Positions 36,318 through 44,854 are shown, counted from the first letter of the stretch. The stretch: 64,000 nt of DNA from Streptomyces vietnamensis (GCF_000830005.1 NZ_CP010407.1:4461001-4525000), one strand, 5' to 3'. The notes: generated from the sequence alone by a model not told the origin. A program made the numbers and translations.

Positions 36318-36460
36318 CCCCCGGCCGGGGCCGTACTCGGCCGGGGCCGTACGCGGTCAGGGCCGCACTCGGTCAGGGCCCCACGCGGCGAGGGCCGCAC
36401 ACGACCGGGGTCGCATTCGGCCGTACCGCACACGGCCGGGGCCGCACGCGGTACGGCCCC
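36318..36460. repeat. Degenerate ~20-bp tandem repeats in a convergent intergenic region
   Basis: About seven imperfect units of the type CGGCCGGGGCCGTACT / CGGTCAGGGCCGCACT fill the gap between the convergent PAP2 and sigma-factor genes. They can form several alternative hairpins and may act as terminators for both sides. Confidence 0.7.
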
Positions 36461-36481
36461 GGTCTCAGTGCTCCGCGCGGC

Positions 36482-37396
36482 TCAGTACTCCGCGCGGGCC
36501 AGGTCCTCCTCCGTGAGGCCGAGCACGGCCATCCGCTCCGGGTCCGCCAGGATGTGCAGCTCGACGATGCGGTCCTCGACGATCGTGAACGTCATGATCG
36601 AGCCCGGGCGGCCCTGGACGACCGACACCACCGCGGGCTGGCCGTTGGCCACGACCTGCAGCACGCCCGTACGGAACTTCGCGTACGTGAGGGCCTGCGC
36701 GATGACCGCCTCGGCGCCCCGCACGACCTTGGAGACGGCCGCGAGGGTCCTGCCCCCGTCCGCGCGCAGCACCACGTCCGGGTCGAGGACGGCGAGCAGC
36801 CCCTCGAAGTCCCCGCCGTGCGCCGCGGCGAGGAAGGCGTCGGCGATCTCCCGCTGCCGCCGCGCGTCGGGACCGGGCGCCGGGGTGGCGTCCTGCACCC
36901 GGCGGCGGGCGCGGCTGGCGAGCTGGCGGGTCGCGGCCGGGGTGCGGTCCACGATCTTCGCGATCTCGTCGAAGGAGACGGCGAACATGTCGTGCAGCAC
37001 GAACGCGAGCCGCTCCGCGGGACCCAGGGTGTCCAGGACGACGAGGAGCGCGAGCCCGACGGACTCGGTGAGCTCGGCCGCGTGCTCCGGGTCGGTGGTG
37101 TCGGCGACCCGGACCACCGGATCGGGGACGTAGTACTCCAGCGGGTCCTCGCGGCGCGAGCCGCGCGAGCGCAGCATGTCCAGGCAGACGCGGCCGACGA
37201 CCGTGGTCAGCCAGCCGCTGAGGTTCTCCACGCCGCTGACGTCGCTGCGGCTGAGCTTGAACCAGGCCTCCTGGACGGCGTCCTCGGCCTCGCTGAGCGA
37301 GCCCAGCATCCGGTACGCCACCGCCCGCAGATGGCCGCGGTCGGCGTCGAAGCGCCGGGCCAGGAACCCCTTGTCCACCTTCTCGGTGTGGTCCAC
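36482..37396 (-). CDS. ECF41-type RNA polymerase sigma factor (SigJ-like, SnoaL C-terminal domain)
   Basis: 304 residues from GTG 37396, with GGGGAG 8 bases upstream. Sigma region 2 spans FLARRFDADRGHLRAVAYRMLG to NLSGWLTTVVGRVCLDMLRSR, with the strongly conserved W-L-T-T; region 4 has GPAERLAFVLHDMFAVSFDEIAKIV then ATRQLASRARRRV. From about residue 200 a SnoaL/NTF2-like domain (DAFLAAAHGGDFEGLLAVLDPDVVLRAD) replaces a separate anti-sigma factor; in ECF41 proteins this domain senses or inhibits. The gene's own upstream region has the ECF41 promoter motif, so it is probably autoregulated. The usual partner genes (carboxymuconolactone decarboxylase, oxidoreductase or epimerase) are absent; a rhodanese is divergent. 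Confidence 0.92.
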   Translation of the reverse strand: MDHTEKVDKGFLARRFDADRGHLRAVAYRMLGSLSEAEDAVQEAWFKLSRSDVSGVENLSGWLTTVVGRVCLDMLRSRGSRREDPLEYYVPDPVVRVADTTDPEHAAELTESVGLALLVVLDTLGPAERLAFVLHDMFAVSFDEIAKIVDRTPAATRQLASRARRRVQDATPAPGPDARRQREIADAFLAAAHGGDFEGLLAVLDPDVVLRADGGRTLAAVSKVVRGAEAVIAQALTYAKFRTGVLQVVANGQPAVVSVVQGRPGSIMTFTIVEDRIVELHILADPERMAVLGLTEEDLARAEY

Positions 37397-37434
37397 TCGT
37401 CGATCTCCCCGTTCGCGTCCCGTCATGCCGTCAT

Positions 37435-37461
37435 GACGGATCGATTCCCTTGGATGTGACA
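37435..37461 (-). promoter_or_regulatory. ECF41-type autoregulatory promoter
   Basis: On the minus strand TGTCACA (37461-37455), a 16-base spacer and CGTC (37438-37435). This equals the ECF41 consensus that I recall (TGTCACA-N16-CGTC). It lies 39 bases before the sigma-factor start. No second copy faces the rhodanese gene. Confidence 0.8.
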
Positions 37462-37623
37462 CCGGAGGCGAGCCGGGCGGTCCGGTAAACGGCCCCGGCA
37501 ACGGTCCCGGTACGTGAGATCCCCGCCGTCTCGCGGCGAACGCCCGGGATTCCCCGGCCGAAGCCCCCGACCACCGTGAATCCCCACTTCAGCACGGTGA
37601 TCTTCGTCCGTAGATTGATCACC

Positions 37624-38118
37624 ATGACGACGACAACGACCCCGGTCAACCCCGTACTCCGCACCCCGCCGGCCTCCCCCGCCGCCGCGGCCGCCTACTT
37701 CTCGGCCAGCCTCGCCTTCCACGCCGACGTCTCCGACGTGGCCTCCGCGCTCGCCACCGCCGCCGCCGAGGGCACCGACCCGGGCTTCGTGGTGATCGAC
37801 TCCCGGTCCACCGCCTCCTGGGACCAGGGCCACGTCCCCGGCGCGATCCACCTGCCGACCGCGCTCATCCCCGAGCAGGCCGAGCAGCTGCTCGACCGGT
37901 CCGTGCCGGTCGTCACGTACTGCTGGGGCCCCGGCTGCAACGGCGCCACGCGCGCCGCGCTCGCCCTCGCCGAGCTGGGCTTCCAGGTGAAGGAGATGCT
38001 CGGCGGCTTCGAGTACTGGGTGCGCGAGGGCTTCGCGTACGAGACGTGGGAGGGGCCCGCGGAGAAGGCCGCCGACCCGCTGACGGCGCCGGTCGACTCC
38101 GACGACTGCGGCTGCTGA
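37624..38118 (+). CDS. Rhodanese-domain protein
   Basis: 164 residues from ATG 37624. A short T-rich head, then a single rhodanese domain: FVVIDSRSTASWDQGHVPGAIHLP and the active-site loop near residue 100 YCWGPGCNGATRAALALAELG, where the catalytic cysteine is the second (GPGC) or first, followed by LGGFEYWVREGF. The C-terminal tail ends in DSDDCGC with two cysteines. Rhodaneses transfer sulfur from thiosulfate or persulfides to thiols. It is divergent from the ECF41 sigma gene (227 bases between starts) and so could share regulation, though no sigma site faces it. Confidence 0.88.
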   Translation: MTTTTTPVNPVLRTPPASPAAAAAYFSASLAFHADVSDVASALATAAAEGTDPGFVVIDSRSTASWDQGHVPGAIHLPTALIPEQAEQLLDRSVPVVTYCWGPGCNGATRAALALAELGFQVKEMLGGFEYWVREGFAYETWEGPAEKAADPLTAPVDSDDCGC

Positions 38119-38182
38119 CGTCGGCCCACGGAAAACCGATTTCGTGATCGCCCCGGTCATGCCGTAGAGTCATGTTCACCGA

Positions 38183-38256
38183 CGCGGGGTGGAGCAGCTC
38201 GGTAGCTCGCTGGGCTCATAACCCAGAGGTCGCAGGTTCAAATCCTGTCCCCGCTA
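38183..38256 (+). tRNA. Initiator tRNA-fMet (CAT)
   Basis: 74 bases. Acceptor CGCGGGG with 3' side CCCCGCT: the 1-72 pair (C-T) is mismatched, as needed for formylation. The anticodon stem has three G-C pairs (GGG/CCC) beside CTCATAA, another initiator hallmark. Followed by a terminator at 38269. Confidence 0.96.
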
Positions 38257-38268
38257 CTCAGTAGCAAC

Positions 38269-38300
38269 GAAGACCCGGATTCTCAGGAATCCGGGTCTTC
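38269..38300 (+). terminator. tRNA-fMet terminator
   Basis: Perfect 13-bp stem GAAGACCCGGATT / AATCCGGGTCTTC with loop CTCAGG. The tail GGTCTTCGTCGTTTCC is repeated directly (38294-38309 and 38310-38325), and two more related 16-17-base units follow to 38358. Confidence 0.88.
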
Positions 38301-38371
38301 GTCGTTTCCGGTCTTCGTCGTTTCCAGGGCTTCATGGCTTCCGGGGCTTCATGGTTCCCGGATCCTCTCCG

Positions 38372-38403
38372 CTTGACCTTTACGCAACGTCAAGATTTAG
38401 CGT
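38372..38403 (+). promoter_or_regulatory. MerR-type promoter/operator of the TipA-like gene
   Basis: An inverted repeat CTTGAC (38372-38377) / GTCAAG (38389-38394) with an 11-base centre overlaps a -35 TTGACC (38373-38378). A -10 TAGCGT (38398-38403) follows after 19 bases, the long spacer typical of MerR-activated promoters. The ATG is only 7 bases after the -10, so the mRNA is probably leaderless. Confidence 0.7.
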
Positions 38404-38410
38404 TCTCGGC

Positions 38411-39151
38411 ATGGAGTGGTCGATCCAGGAGATCGCCAAGAAGGCCGGTACCACCAGCCGCACCCTCCGCCACTACGGCGAGCGCGGACTGCTTGAACCG
38501 AGCCGGATCGGCGCGAACGGTTACCGGTACTACGACCAGGCGGCGCTCGTGCGGCTGCAGCGGATCCTGCTGCTGCGCGAGCTGGGGCTCTCGCTGCCCG
38601 CCATCGCCGAGGTCCTCGCGGGGCAGCGGGACACGTCCGCCGCCCTGCGCACCCATCTCGCCCTCCTGGAGCAGGAACGCGAGCGCATCGGACGCCAGAT
38701 CGCGTCGGTGCGGACCACTCTCGACAAGACCGAGAAGGGAGAAGAGCTCATGGCCGAGGAAGTGTTCGACGGTTTCGACCACACGCGGTACGAGGAGGAG
38801 GTCTCCGAGCGCTGGGGCCGCGACGCGTACGAGAAGGGCGACCGCTGGTGGCGCTCGCTCACCGACGCGCAGAAAAAGGCGTTCATGGCCGAGCAGGCCG
38901 GCATCGCCCGCGACTTCGGGCAGGCGGCCCGGGACGGCCTGGCCGCCGACAGCGAGGAGGTGCAGGCCATCACGCGGCGCCAGATCGCCTGGCTGTCGAC
39001 GACCACGACGCCGAGCAAGGAGTACGTGATCGGCCTCGGGCAGATGTACGTCGACGACCCGCGCTTCACCGTGAACTACGACAAGCACGGCGAGGGCACC
39101 GCGCTCCTCGTCCGGGACGCGATGAGGGTCTACGCGGAGCGGAACCTCTGA
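38411..39151 (+). CDS. MerR-family regulator with TipAS-type drug-binding domain
   Basis: 246 residues from ATG 38411. The N-terminus IQEIAKKAGTTSRTLRHYGERGLLEP is the MerR winged helix; GYRYYDQAALVRLQRILLLRELGLSL is the conserved linker, followed by the dimerising coiled coil (ALRTHLALLEQERERIGRQIASVRTTL). From about residue 110 the globular TipAS domain begins (FDGFDHTRYEEEVSERWG), which in TipA binds thiopeptide antibiotics such as thiostrepton covalently. A methionine stands at the head of that domain (EELMAEEVF), so a short independent product as in TipA could be made. Autoregulation via the operator at 38372 is likely. Confidence 0.9.
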   Translation: MEWSIQEIAKKAGTTSRTLRHYGERGLLEPSRIGANGYRYYDQAALVRLQRILLLRELGLSLPAIAEVLAGQRDTSAALRTHLALLEQERERIGRQIASVRTTLDKTEKGEELMAEEVFDGFDHTRYEEEVSERWGRDAYEKGDRWWRSLTDAQKKAFMAEQAGIARDFGQAARDGLAADSEEVQAITRRQIAWLSTTTTPSKEYVIGLGQMYVDDPRFTVNYDKHGEGTALLVRDAMRVYAERNL

Positions 39152-39247
39152 GACCTGCCCGTGAGACCTGTCTGATGTAAACGGTGGCCAAAACCGGGCC
39201 CGCCTCTTTGCAGGCGTGCTGCGCCCCACCGTAGCCTCACGCGCACC

Positions 39248-39625
39248 ATGAGTGACGAGCGTGTGAGCGATGTGAGCCGGCGGGCGCCCGCCGTGCTCGT
39301 CCTGCTCGCGCTCCTCGCCCTGCTCGTGAGCGTCTGCCACGGCCCCCACGGGCACGTGCTGCCGACCTCCGGCACCGCGACCGTCTCCGCCCCCGCGCTC
39401 CCGCACGGCTGCGAGCGGTCCGGAGACGCCTGGACCTTCGACGCCCACCTTCCCGCGCAGGTCGCCGCCTCCCCGCTCGCCGTGCCCGACGCCGGCGGAG
39501 CCGTGCTCCTGCCGTACACGGCGGACCTCCGCACCGATCCCCGCGCGCGCTGCGTCCGGAACCGGGCGGGCCCCGGCCCCGAGCCGGGCCGACTGCTCAT
39601 CGCCCTCGGGGTGGACCGGAACTGA
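39248..39625 (+). CDS. Small protein with N-terminal membrane segment
   Basis: 125 residues. A basic/acidic head (SDERVSDVSRR), one hydrophobic helix (APAVLVLLALLALLVSV), then a proline-rich exported part with a CHGPHGH motif right after the membrane helix, and cysteines in PHGCERSG and ARCVRNR. No known domain. ATG 39248. The C-H-G-P-H-G-H cluster could bind a metal ion such as copper, but that is inference. It is 64 bases upstream of the cysteine-synthase-like gene in the same direction, suggesting an operon of three genes with the MFS transporter. Confidence 0.6.
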   Translation: MSDERVSDVSRRAPAVLVLLALLALLVSVCHGPHGHVLPTSGTATVSAPALPHGCERSGDAWTFDAHLPAQVAASPLAVPDAGGAVLLPYTADLRTDPRARCVRNRAGPGPEPGRLLIALGVDRN

Positions 39626-39689
39626 ACCGGGTCCCGCACTCGCGTGACCAGGTTCCCTTTCGCGTACCCACCCCGAGGACGTACCGATC

Positions 39690-40721
39690 ATGACCGCACC
39701 ACTGACCGGCTACCCGCTGCCCGTCGCCGAGCAGACCGTCGGCAACACCCCCCTGCTGTGGACGGACGACGGCTACTGGGCCAAGCTCGAAGGCTTCAAC
39801 TTCGGCGGCATCAAGGACCGCGCCGCCCTCCACATGGTCGAGCAGGCCCGCCGCCGCGGGGACCTGCGGCCCGGCGCCCCGATCGTCGAGTCGACCTCCG
39901 GGACCCTCGGTCTCGGCCTCGCCCTCGCGGGCGTGCTCCACGGCCATCCCGTGCACGTCGTCACCGACCCCGGTCTCGAACCGATCGTCGAGCGGATGCT
40001 CGTCGCCCACGGCGCCCGGGTCCACGTCGTCCCCGAGCCGAGCCCGCACGGCGGCTGGCAGCAGGCCCGGATGGACCGGGTCGCCGAGCTGCTCGCCGAG
40101 CTCGACGGGGCCTGGTGGCCCGACCAGTACGGGAACCCCGACAACCCCGCCGCGTACGGGGGGCTCGCCGCCGAGCTGTCCGCGCAGCTCGACCGGATCG
40201 ACGTCCTCGTCTGCGCGGTCGGCACCGGCGGCCACTCGGCCGGGATCTCCCGGGCGCTGCGCGCCACCAGCAGCCCGGCCCTCGAACTCGTCGGCGTCGA
40301 CTCCGTGAACTCCACCGTCTTCGGCCTGCCGGCCGGGGAACGCCTCATGCGGGGCCTCGGCTCCTCCATCCACCCGGGCAACGTCGACCACGGCGCCTTC
40401 GACGAGGTCCACTGGGTGGGCCCGGCGGAGGCGGTACGGGCGGCCCGCCGGCTTGCCTCGCGGCAGTTCGCGACCGGCGGCTGGAGCGTGGGCGCGGTCG
40501 CGCTCGTCGCCAGCTGGCTGGCCCGCACGCGCCCGCGCGGGACCCGGATCGCGGCCGTCTTCCCGGACGGGCCGCAGCGGTACTTCGACACCGTCTTCAA
40601 CGACGAGTTCTGCGCGGCGCACGGGCTGCTCGACGGTCCCGTACGGGAGGACCCCGCCGGGTACGTCTCCGCCGAGACCGTCAGCGGCTGGACCCGCCGA
40701 GTCCTGGAGCGGGCCAAGTGA
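39690..40721 (+). CDS. PLP-dependent cysteine-synthase-like protein
   Basis: 343 residues of fold type II PLP enzyme. The Schiff-base lysine lies in [14 protein letters not shown] near residue 47, and the phosphate-binding glycine loop is [14 protein letters not shown] near 180. In place of the usual substrate-binding loop T-S-G-N-T-G of O-acetylserine sulfhydrylases there is [11 protein letters not shown], i.e. the asparagine that normally supports PLP and substrate is a threonine. So it may use a different substrate from O-acetylserine. The stop overlaps the GTG of the MFS gene (GTGA), so product and transporter are linked. Confidence 0.85.
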   Translation: MTAPLTGYPLPVAEQTVGNTPLLWTDDGYWAKLEGFNFGGIKDRAALHMVEQARRRGDLRPGAPIVESTSGTLGLGLALAGVLHGHPVHVVTDPGLEPIVERMLVAHGARVHVVPEPSPHGGWQQARMDRVAELLAELDGAWWPDQYGNPDNPAAYGGLAAELSAQLDRIDVLVCAVGTGGHSAGISRALRATSSPALELVGVDSVNSTVFGLPAGERLMRGLGSSIHPGNVDHGAFDEVHWVGPAEAVRAARRLASRQFATGGWSVGAVALVASWLARTRPRGTRIAAVFPDGPQRYFDTVFNDEFCAAHGLLDGPVREDPAGYVSAETVSGWTRRVLERAK

Positions 40722-41920
40722 CCACGGCGACGGCCCCCGCCAAGGGGGGCATCTGGAAGCAGAGCCGCACCTTCGAACCGGCCGTGCGGCTCCTCTTCCT
40801 CAACCAGCTCACCATCAACCTCGGCTTCTACATGCTCATGCCGTACCTGGCCGCGCACCTCGCGGACGGGCTCGGCATGGCCGCCTGGGCCGTGGGCCTC
40901 GTCCTCGGCGCCCGGAACCTCTCCCAGCAGGGCATGTTCCTCGTCGGCGGGGCGCTCGCCGACCGGCTCGGCTTCAAGCCGCTCATCGTGGCCGGCTGCG
41001 CCCTGCGGACGGTCGGCTTCGGGGCGCTCGCCTTCGCGCAGTCGCTGCCGATGCTGATCGCCGCCTCGCTCGCGACGGGCCTCGCGGGGGCGCTGTTCAA
41101 CCCGGCGGTGCGGGCGTACCTGGCGGCGGAGGCGGGGGAGGAGCGGCGCGTCCAGGCCTTCGCGCTGTTCAACGCGTACTACCAGGCGGGCATCCTGCTC
41201 GGGCCGCTCGTCGGGGTGGCCCTGACGGGGGTGTCGTTCCGGCTGACGTGCGTGGTCGCCGCCGTGCTGTTCGCCGGCCTGACCCTCGTACAGCTCCGGC
41301 ATCTGCCCGTACGGGTCTCCGAGGCGCCACGGGAGCAGCGGGGGCAGTTCCGCACCGTGCTCGCGCACCGCACCTTCTGGCTCTTCTCGCTCGCCATGAC
41401 CGGCTCGTACGTGCTGTCCTTCCAGGTCTATCTGGCGCTGCCGCTCGCGGCGGGCGGCACGGGCGTGACGACCGCGCTGTTCGTCGTCTCGGCGCTCGTC
41501 GCGCTCGCCGGGCAGCTGCGGATCACGGCCTGGTGCAAGCGCCGGCTCGACCGGGAGCGGTGCCTCGTCCTCGGGCTCGCCCTGATGGGCGGGGCCTTCC
41601 TGGTCCCGGCCGCCCTGGGGCGCGGCCCGGTGGGGCTGCTCCTGTGTGCGGCGGTCCTGGCCGTCGCGAACGCGGTGCTCTACCCGTACGAGATGGACAC
41701 GGTCGTCGCCCTGTCCCGGGGGCGCTGGGTGGCCACCCACTACGGGCTCTACAACACCGTGTGCGGGATCGGGATCACCCTCGGGAACCTGGGGACGGGC
41801 GCGCTCCTCGACGTCACCGGCTGGTCGGCGACGCCGTGGCTGGTGCTGTGCGGGGTGGGCGTGGGGTGCGCGGCGGCGATGGCACTGCTCGGCCGGGGCG
41901 GGCGCCTGGCGGCCGACTGA
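40718..41920 (+). CDS. MFS transporter coupled to the cysteine-synthase-like gene
   Basis: 400 residues from GTG 40718. About 12 membrane helices; the first loop motif [12 protein letters not shown] (A-type G-x-L-a-D-r-x-G) is at residues 80-92, with the second-half counterpart less preserved. Typical major-facilitator exporter of the drug/metabolite type. Its overlap with the upstream PLP-enzyme gene suggests that it exports the product of that enzyme or a sulfur amino acid; the direction is inferred only. It ends before a block of short tandem repeats. Confidence 0.88.
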   Translation: MTTATAPAKGGIWKQSRTFEPAVRLLFLNQLTINLGFYMLMPYLAAHLADGLGMAAWAVGLVLGARNLSQQGMFLVGGALADRLGFKPLIVAGCALRTVGFGALAFAQSLPMLIAASLATGLAGALFNPAVRAYLAAEAGEERRVQAFALFNAYYQAGILLGPLVGVALTGVSFRLTCVVAAVLFAGLTLVQLRHLPVRVSEAPREQRGQFRTVLAHRTFWLFSLAMTGSYVLSFQVYLALPLAAGGTGVTTALFVVSALVALAGQLRITAWCKRRLDRERCLVLGLALMGGAFLVPAALGRGPVGLLLCAAVLAVANAVLYPYEMDTVVALSRGRWVATHYGLYNTVCGIGITLGNLGTGALLDVTGWSATPWLVLCGVGVGCAAAMALLGRGGRLAAD

Positions 41921-42011
41921 CCCGTACGGGGGTGGGGCGCCGGCCTCGTACGGGGTGGGGCGCCGACTCTCGTACGGGGTGGGGCGCCGGCCTCGTACGA
42001 GGGTGGGGGCG
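41921..42011 (+). repeat. Four ~24-bp tandem repeats after the MFS gene
   Basis: Units read CTCGTACGGGGTGGGGCGCC with small changes; four copies in a row right after the MFS stop. They contain no open frame of interest. They could be a decaying terminator or a recombination-prone spacer. Confidence 0.75.
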
Positions 42012-42128
42012 GCCGGCCGGGCCCGTACGCCACTCGGCCCCATGGGAGTCGCCGCCCCGTCCGGCGGCGGCCACCCTGGGAGGGCGCGGTGCGGACCGCG
42101 GCCGGTCGGACCGGGCAGGAGAGCACAG

Positions 42129-43340
42129 GTGGGGCACCCCCTAGGAGCGGCGGGCGGAGGGCGGCGGGGCGGTGAGGGACGCCCCGAGTACGGCGGCGCC
42201 CGGCGGTTCATCCGCGCCCTGCCCCCGCTGGTCATCGTGGGCGGTGTCGTCTTCGACGTGGCGACCCCGCCCGAGTACACGGCGGCGCCGCTCTTCTCCG
42301 CCGCCCCGCTGATCGCCGCGCCCTTCTTCTCCACGCTCACGACCCTGATCACCGGGATCGCCGCCGTCCTCGCCTCCGTCGGGCTGCACGCCTACAACGG
42401 CACCATCGACGAGATCGCGGCCTTCACCGAGAGCATGACCGTCCTCACGGTCTCCGCGCTCGCCCTCCTCATCAACCGGGTCGTGCGCCGCAGCGGCGAA
42501 CGGCTCGCCTCGGCGCGGGTCATCGCGGAGACCGCGCAGAAGGCGGTGCTACCGATGCCCGCCGAGCGGATCGGGGGGCTGCAGTGCGCGGCGCGGTACG
42601 AGGCGGCGCAGGCCGACGCGTTCATCGGCGGCGACCTGTTCGCCGTCCAGGACACCCCGCACGGGGTGCGGCTGGTGGTCGGGGACGTCCGCGGCAAGGG
42701 GCTGGAGGCGGTCGAGGCCGTCGCCGTCGTCATCGGCGCCTTCCGGGAGGCGGCCGAGCAGGAGCGGACCCTGGAGGGCGTGGCGCAGCGCCTCGAACGC
42801 GCCCTGGCCCGGGAGGGCACTCGCCGGGACGACCTCGACTCCTTCGAGGGGTTCACCACGGCCGTCCTGGCCGAGATCCCGCGCGGCGACGGCAGCGGGA
42901 CCTTCGACGGTTTCGTACGGGTCGTCAACCGCGGGCACCCGCCGCCGCTGATGCTGTACGCGGACGGGCGCGTGGAGCCGCTGGAGCCGGGCGAGGCGGC
43001 GCTGCCGCTCGGCATGGGGGAGCTGGCGATGTGGCCGGACCGGGGCGAGGCGCGGCCGTTCCCGGCCGGCGCGACGCTGCTCTTCTACACGGACGGCCTC
43101 TCGGAGGCGCGGAACGCGCAGGGCGTCTTCTACGATCCGGCGGCGCGGCTCGCCGGGCGGATCTTCCCGGGACCCGAGGAGCTGCTCGACGCGCTCGTGG
43201 ACGACGTACGGCTCCACACGGGCGGCGGGTCGACGGACGACATGGCGCTGCTCGCGGTGAGCCGCCCGGCGACGGGGCAGCCCGAGCGGCGCCGGACGAT
43301 GCCGGTGGTGCCGCCGGGCGGGTCCGGTCACCGGGCGTAG
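42129..43340 (+). CDS. Membrane-bound PP2C-type (SpoIIE-like) protein phosphatase
   Basis: 403 residues from GTG 42129, with AGGAG 7 bases upstream. Residues about 20-120 hold membrane helices (LPPLVIVGGVVFDV, LFSAAPLIAAPFF, LTTLITGIAAVLASVGLHAY); then a linker helix and the phosphatase domain: ADAFIGGDLFAVQ near 160 and VVGDVRGKGLEAVE near 180 provide metal-binding aspartates, NRGHPPPLMLY follows, and GGSTDDMALLAV near 378 closes it. No PAS, GAF or kinase domain. Such enzymes dephosphorylate anti-sigma-factor antagonists in stress and development pathways. No partner is adjacent. Confidence 0.88.
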   Translation: MGHPLGAAGGGRRGGEGRPEYGGARRFIRALPPLVIVGGVVFDVATPPEYTAAPLFSAAPLIAAPFFSTLTTLITGIAAVLASVGLHAYNGTIDEIAAFTESMTVLTVSALALLINRVVRRSGERLASARVIAETAQKAVLPMPAERIGGLQCAARYEAAQADAFIGGDLFAVQDTPHGVRLVVGDVRGKGLEAVEAVAVVIGAFREAAEQERTLEGVAQRLERALAREGTRRDDLDSFEGFTTAVLAEIPRGDGSGTFDGFVRVVNRGHPPPLMLYADGRVEPLEPGEAALPLGMGELAMWPDRGEARPFPAGATLLFYTDGLSEARNAQGVFYDPAARLAGRIFPGPEELLDALVDDVRLHTGGGSTDDMALLAVSRPATGQPERRRTMPVVPPGGSGHRA

Positions 43341-43554
43341 TCGAGGGGTGTCACTGCGATAACAATTGACATAACGTCAGATCGCAAGGGTTTCACCACC
43401 CTCCCCTTACGCCTTTCTGAAGGGGGCTCAACTCGGGCGATACTCCCTCAATTCAATGAATGATCAAGAGCGACGGCTTGGAATCGGGACCCCCTGTCTA
43501 TTAACGTTCGATAACGCAGCGCGGTCGTCCCAGCCGTCGCAAGAGGCGGCACCG

Positions 43555-43703
43555 TGCGCACGCGCCGAATCCTGAAAAGGAACCGGGGAACCACCAATTG
43601 GGGTGAATCGGACGCCTTCGTCTCGTACGGAGGGGCCCGTAGGAGACCTTCCTGCTCCGAACCCGTCAGCTAACCCGGTAGGCGAGAAGGAAGGAAAGGA
43701 GCG
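43555..43703 (+). ncRNA. ydaO-type (cyclic di-AMP) riboswitch
   Basis: Conserved blocks of the ydaO/yuaA riboswitch occur in order: CGCCGAATCCTGAAAAGGAA, CCGGGGAACC and TTGGGGTGAATC in the 5' half, GAACCCGTCAGCTAACCCGG and GTAGGCGAGAAGG in the 3' half, merging into the ribosome site AAGGAG of the M23 gene. In Streptomyces this class precedes genes of cell-wall hydrolases and switches them off at high c-di-AMP. Fits the gene below exactly. Confidence 0.92.
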
Positions 43704-43710
43704 CGCCTCC

Positions 43711-44808
43711 GTGGCGTCCAACACCCCCGCACCCGAAGCCCCCTTCGATGCCTTCGGTGGCGGTGCGGGTCTTTCCGCCCCGGACACCGAGTGGAACCCC
43801 ACCGAGGGCTCCCTCCGCGCCGAGAGCCGCTCCGGCGGCCGGCACCGGGTCGTCAAGCAGCGCTCCAACTTCGCCCGCTCCTCCACCGTCCTCGGCGTCG
43901 GCGTGATCGCGGCCGTCGGCGCGGGCGGCCTCGCCACCGCGCAGGACAAGCCGCCGGTCGCCATATCGCTGCCGGACCTCCCGGACCTGAACCTGCCGGA
44001 CGCCCACGACCTCCCCGGCGTCGGCGACCTCCTCCCCGAGGAGGAGAGCGCGCCCGTCACCACGGCCGCCGCCGCCAACCCGCTCACCGCCGCCACCTAC
44101 ACCACCGCGGCCGACGAGCAGACCACCGCCCCCGCCGCGGGCGAGGCCCTGCGCGCCCGCATCCTCCAGCAGGCCGAGCAGCAGCAGGCCTCCGCCGACG
44201 CCGCCGAGAAGGCCGCGGCGGAGAAGGCGGCGGCCGAGAAGGCCGCCGCGGAGGCCGAGGCCAAGGAAGCCGCCGCGGAGAAGGCGGCCGCCGACGCGAA
44301 GGCGAAGGCCGAGGCGGAAGCCAAGGCGAAGGCCGAAGCGGAGGCCAAGGCGAAGGCGGAGGCCGAGGCCAAGGCGGCCGAGGCCGCGCGCCTCGCCCAG
44401 CTCGCCGCCGGCTACTCGCTGCCGGTCTCCTCGTACACCCTCACCGCCACCTACATGCAGTCCGGATCGATGTGGTCCTCCGGCTACCACACCGGCCTCG
44501 ACTTCGCCGCCCCCACGGGCACCCCGCTCAAGGCGGTCCACGGCGCCACCGTCAAGTCCGCGGGCTGGTCCGGCTCCTACGGCTACCGGATCGTCCTGGA
44601 GCTGGAGGACGGCACCGAGGTCTGGTACTGCCACCTCTCGTCCATGCTGGTCGGCGCCGGCCAGACCGTGTCCACCGGCGAGACCATCGGCCGCGTCGGC
44701 GCCACCGGCAACGTCACCGGCGCCCACCTCCACATGGAGGTCCACACCCCCGGCGGCTCCGGCATCGACCCGATGGCCTGGCTCCAGTCCAAGGGCCTGA
44801 ACCCCTGA
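43711..44808 (+). CDS. M23 metallopeptidase (cell-wall hydrolase) under ydaO control
   Basis: 365 residues from GTG 43711; the ATG at 43603 in the same frame lies inside the riboswitch and is rejected. AAGGAG stands 9 bases before the GTG. Order: flexible head, one membrane/signal segment (STVLGVGVIAAVGAGG, about residues 58-75), a proline/leucine-rich part, a long alanine-lysine-glutamate coiled coil (about 165-250), and the LytM/M23 domain with zinc ligands in YHTGLDFAAPTGTPL and HLHMEVH near the end. It cuts peptide cross-links in the wall, probably during growth or spore germination, and is switched off when c-di-AMP is high. Confidence 0.93.
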   Translation: MASNTPAPEAPFDAFGGGAGLSAPDTEWNPTEGSLRAESRSGGRHRVVKQRSNFARSSTVLGVGVIAAVGAGGLATAQDKPPVAISLPDLPDLNLPDAHDLPGVGDLLPEEESAPVTTAAAANPLTAATYTTAADEQTTAPAAGEALRARILQQAEQQQASADAAEKAAAEKAAAEKAAAEAEAKEAAAEKAAADAKAKAEAEAKAKAEAEAKAKAEAEAKAAEAARLAQLAAGYSLPVSSYTLTATYMQSGSMWSSGYHTGLDFAAPTGTPLKAVHGATVKSAGWSGSYGYRIVLELEDGTEVWYCHLSSMLVGAGQTVSTGETIGRVGATGNVTGAHLHMEVHTPGGSGIDPMAWLQSKGLNP

Positions 44809-44854
44809 GAACCCGCACGGAATAGGCCCGGCGGCGGGGAGGGTTGATCCACAC

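Noticed and set aside
43603..43710. Longer ATG start for the M23 peptidase
   Set aside because: The extension lies within conserved riboswitch blocks, and a proper ribosome site precedes GTG 43711.
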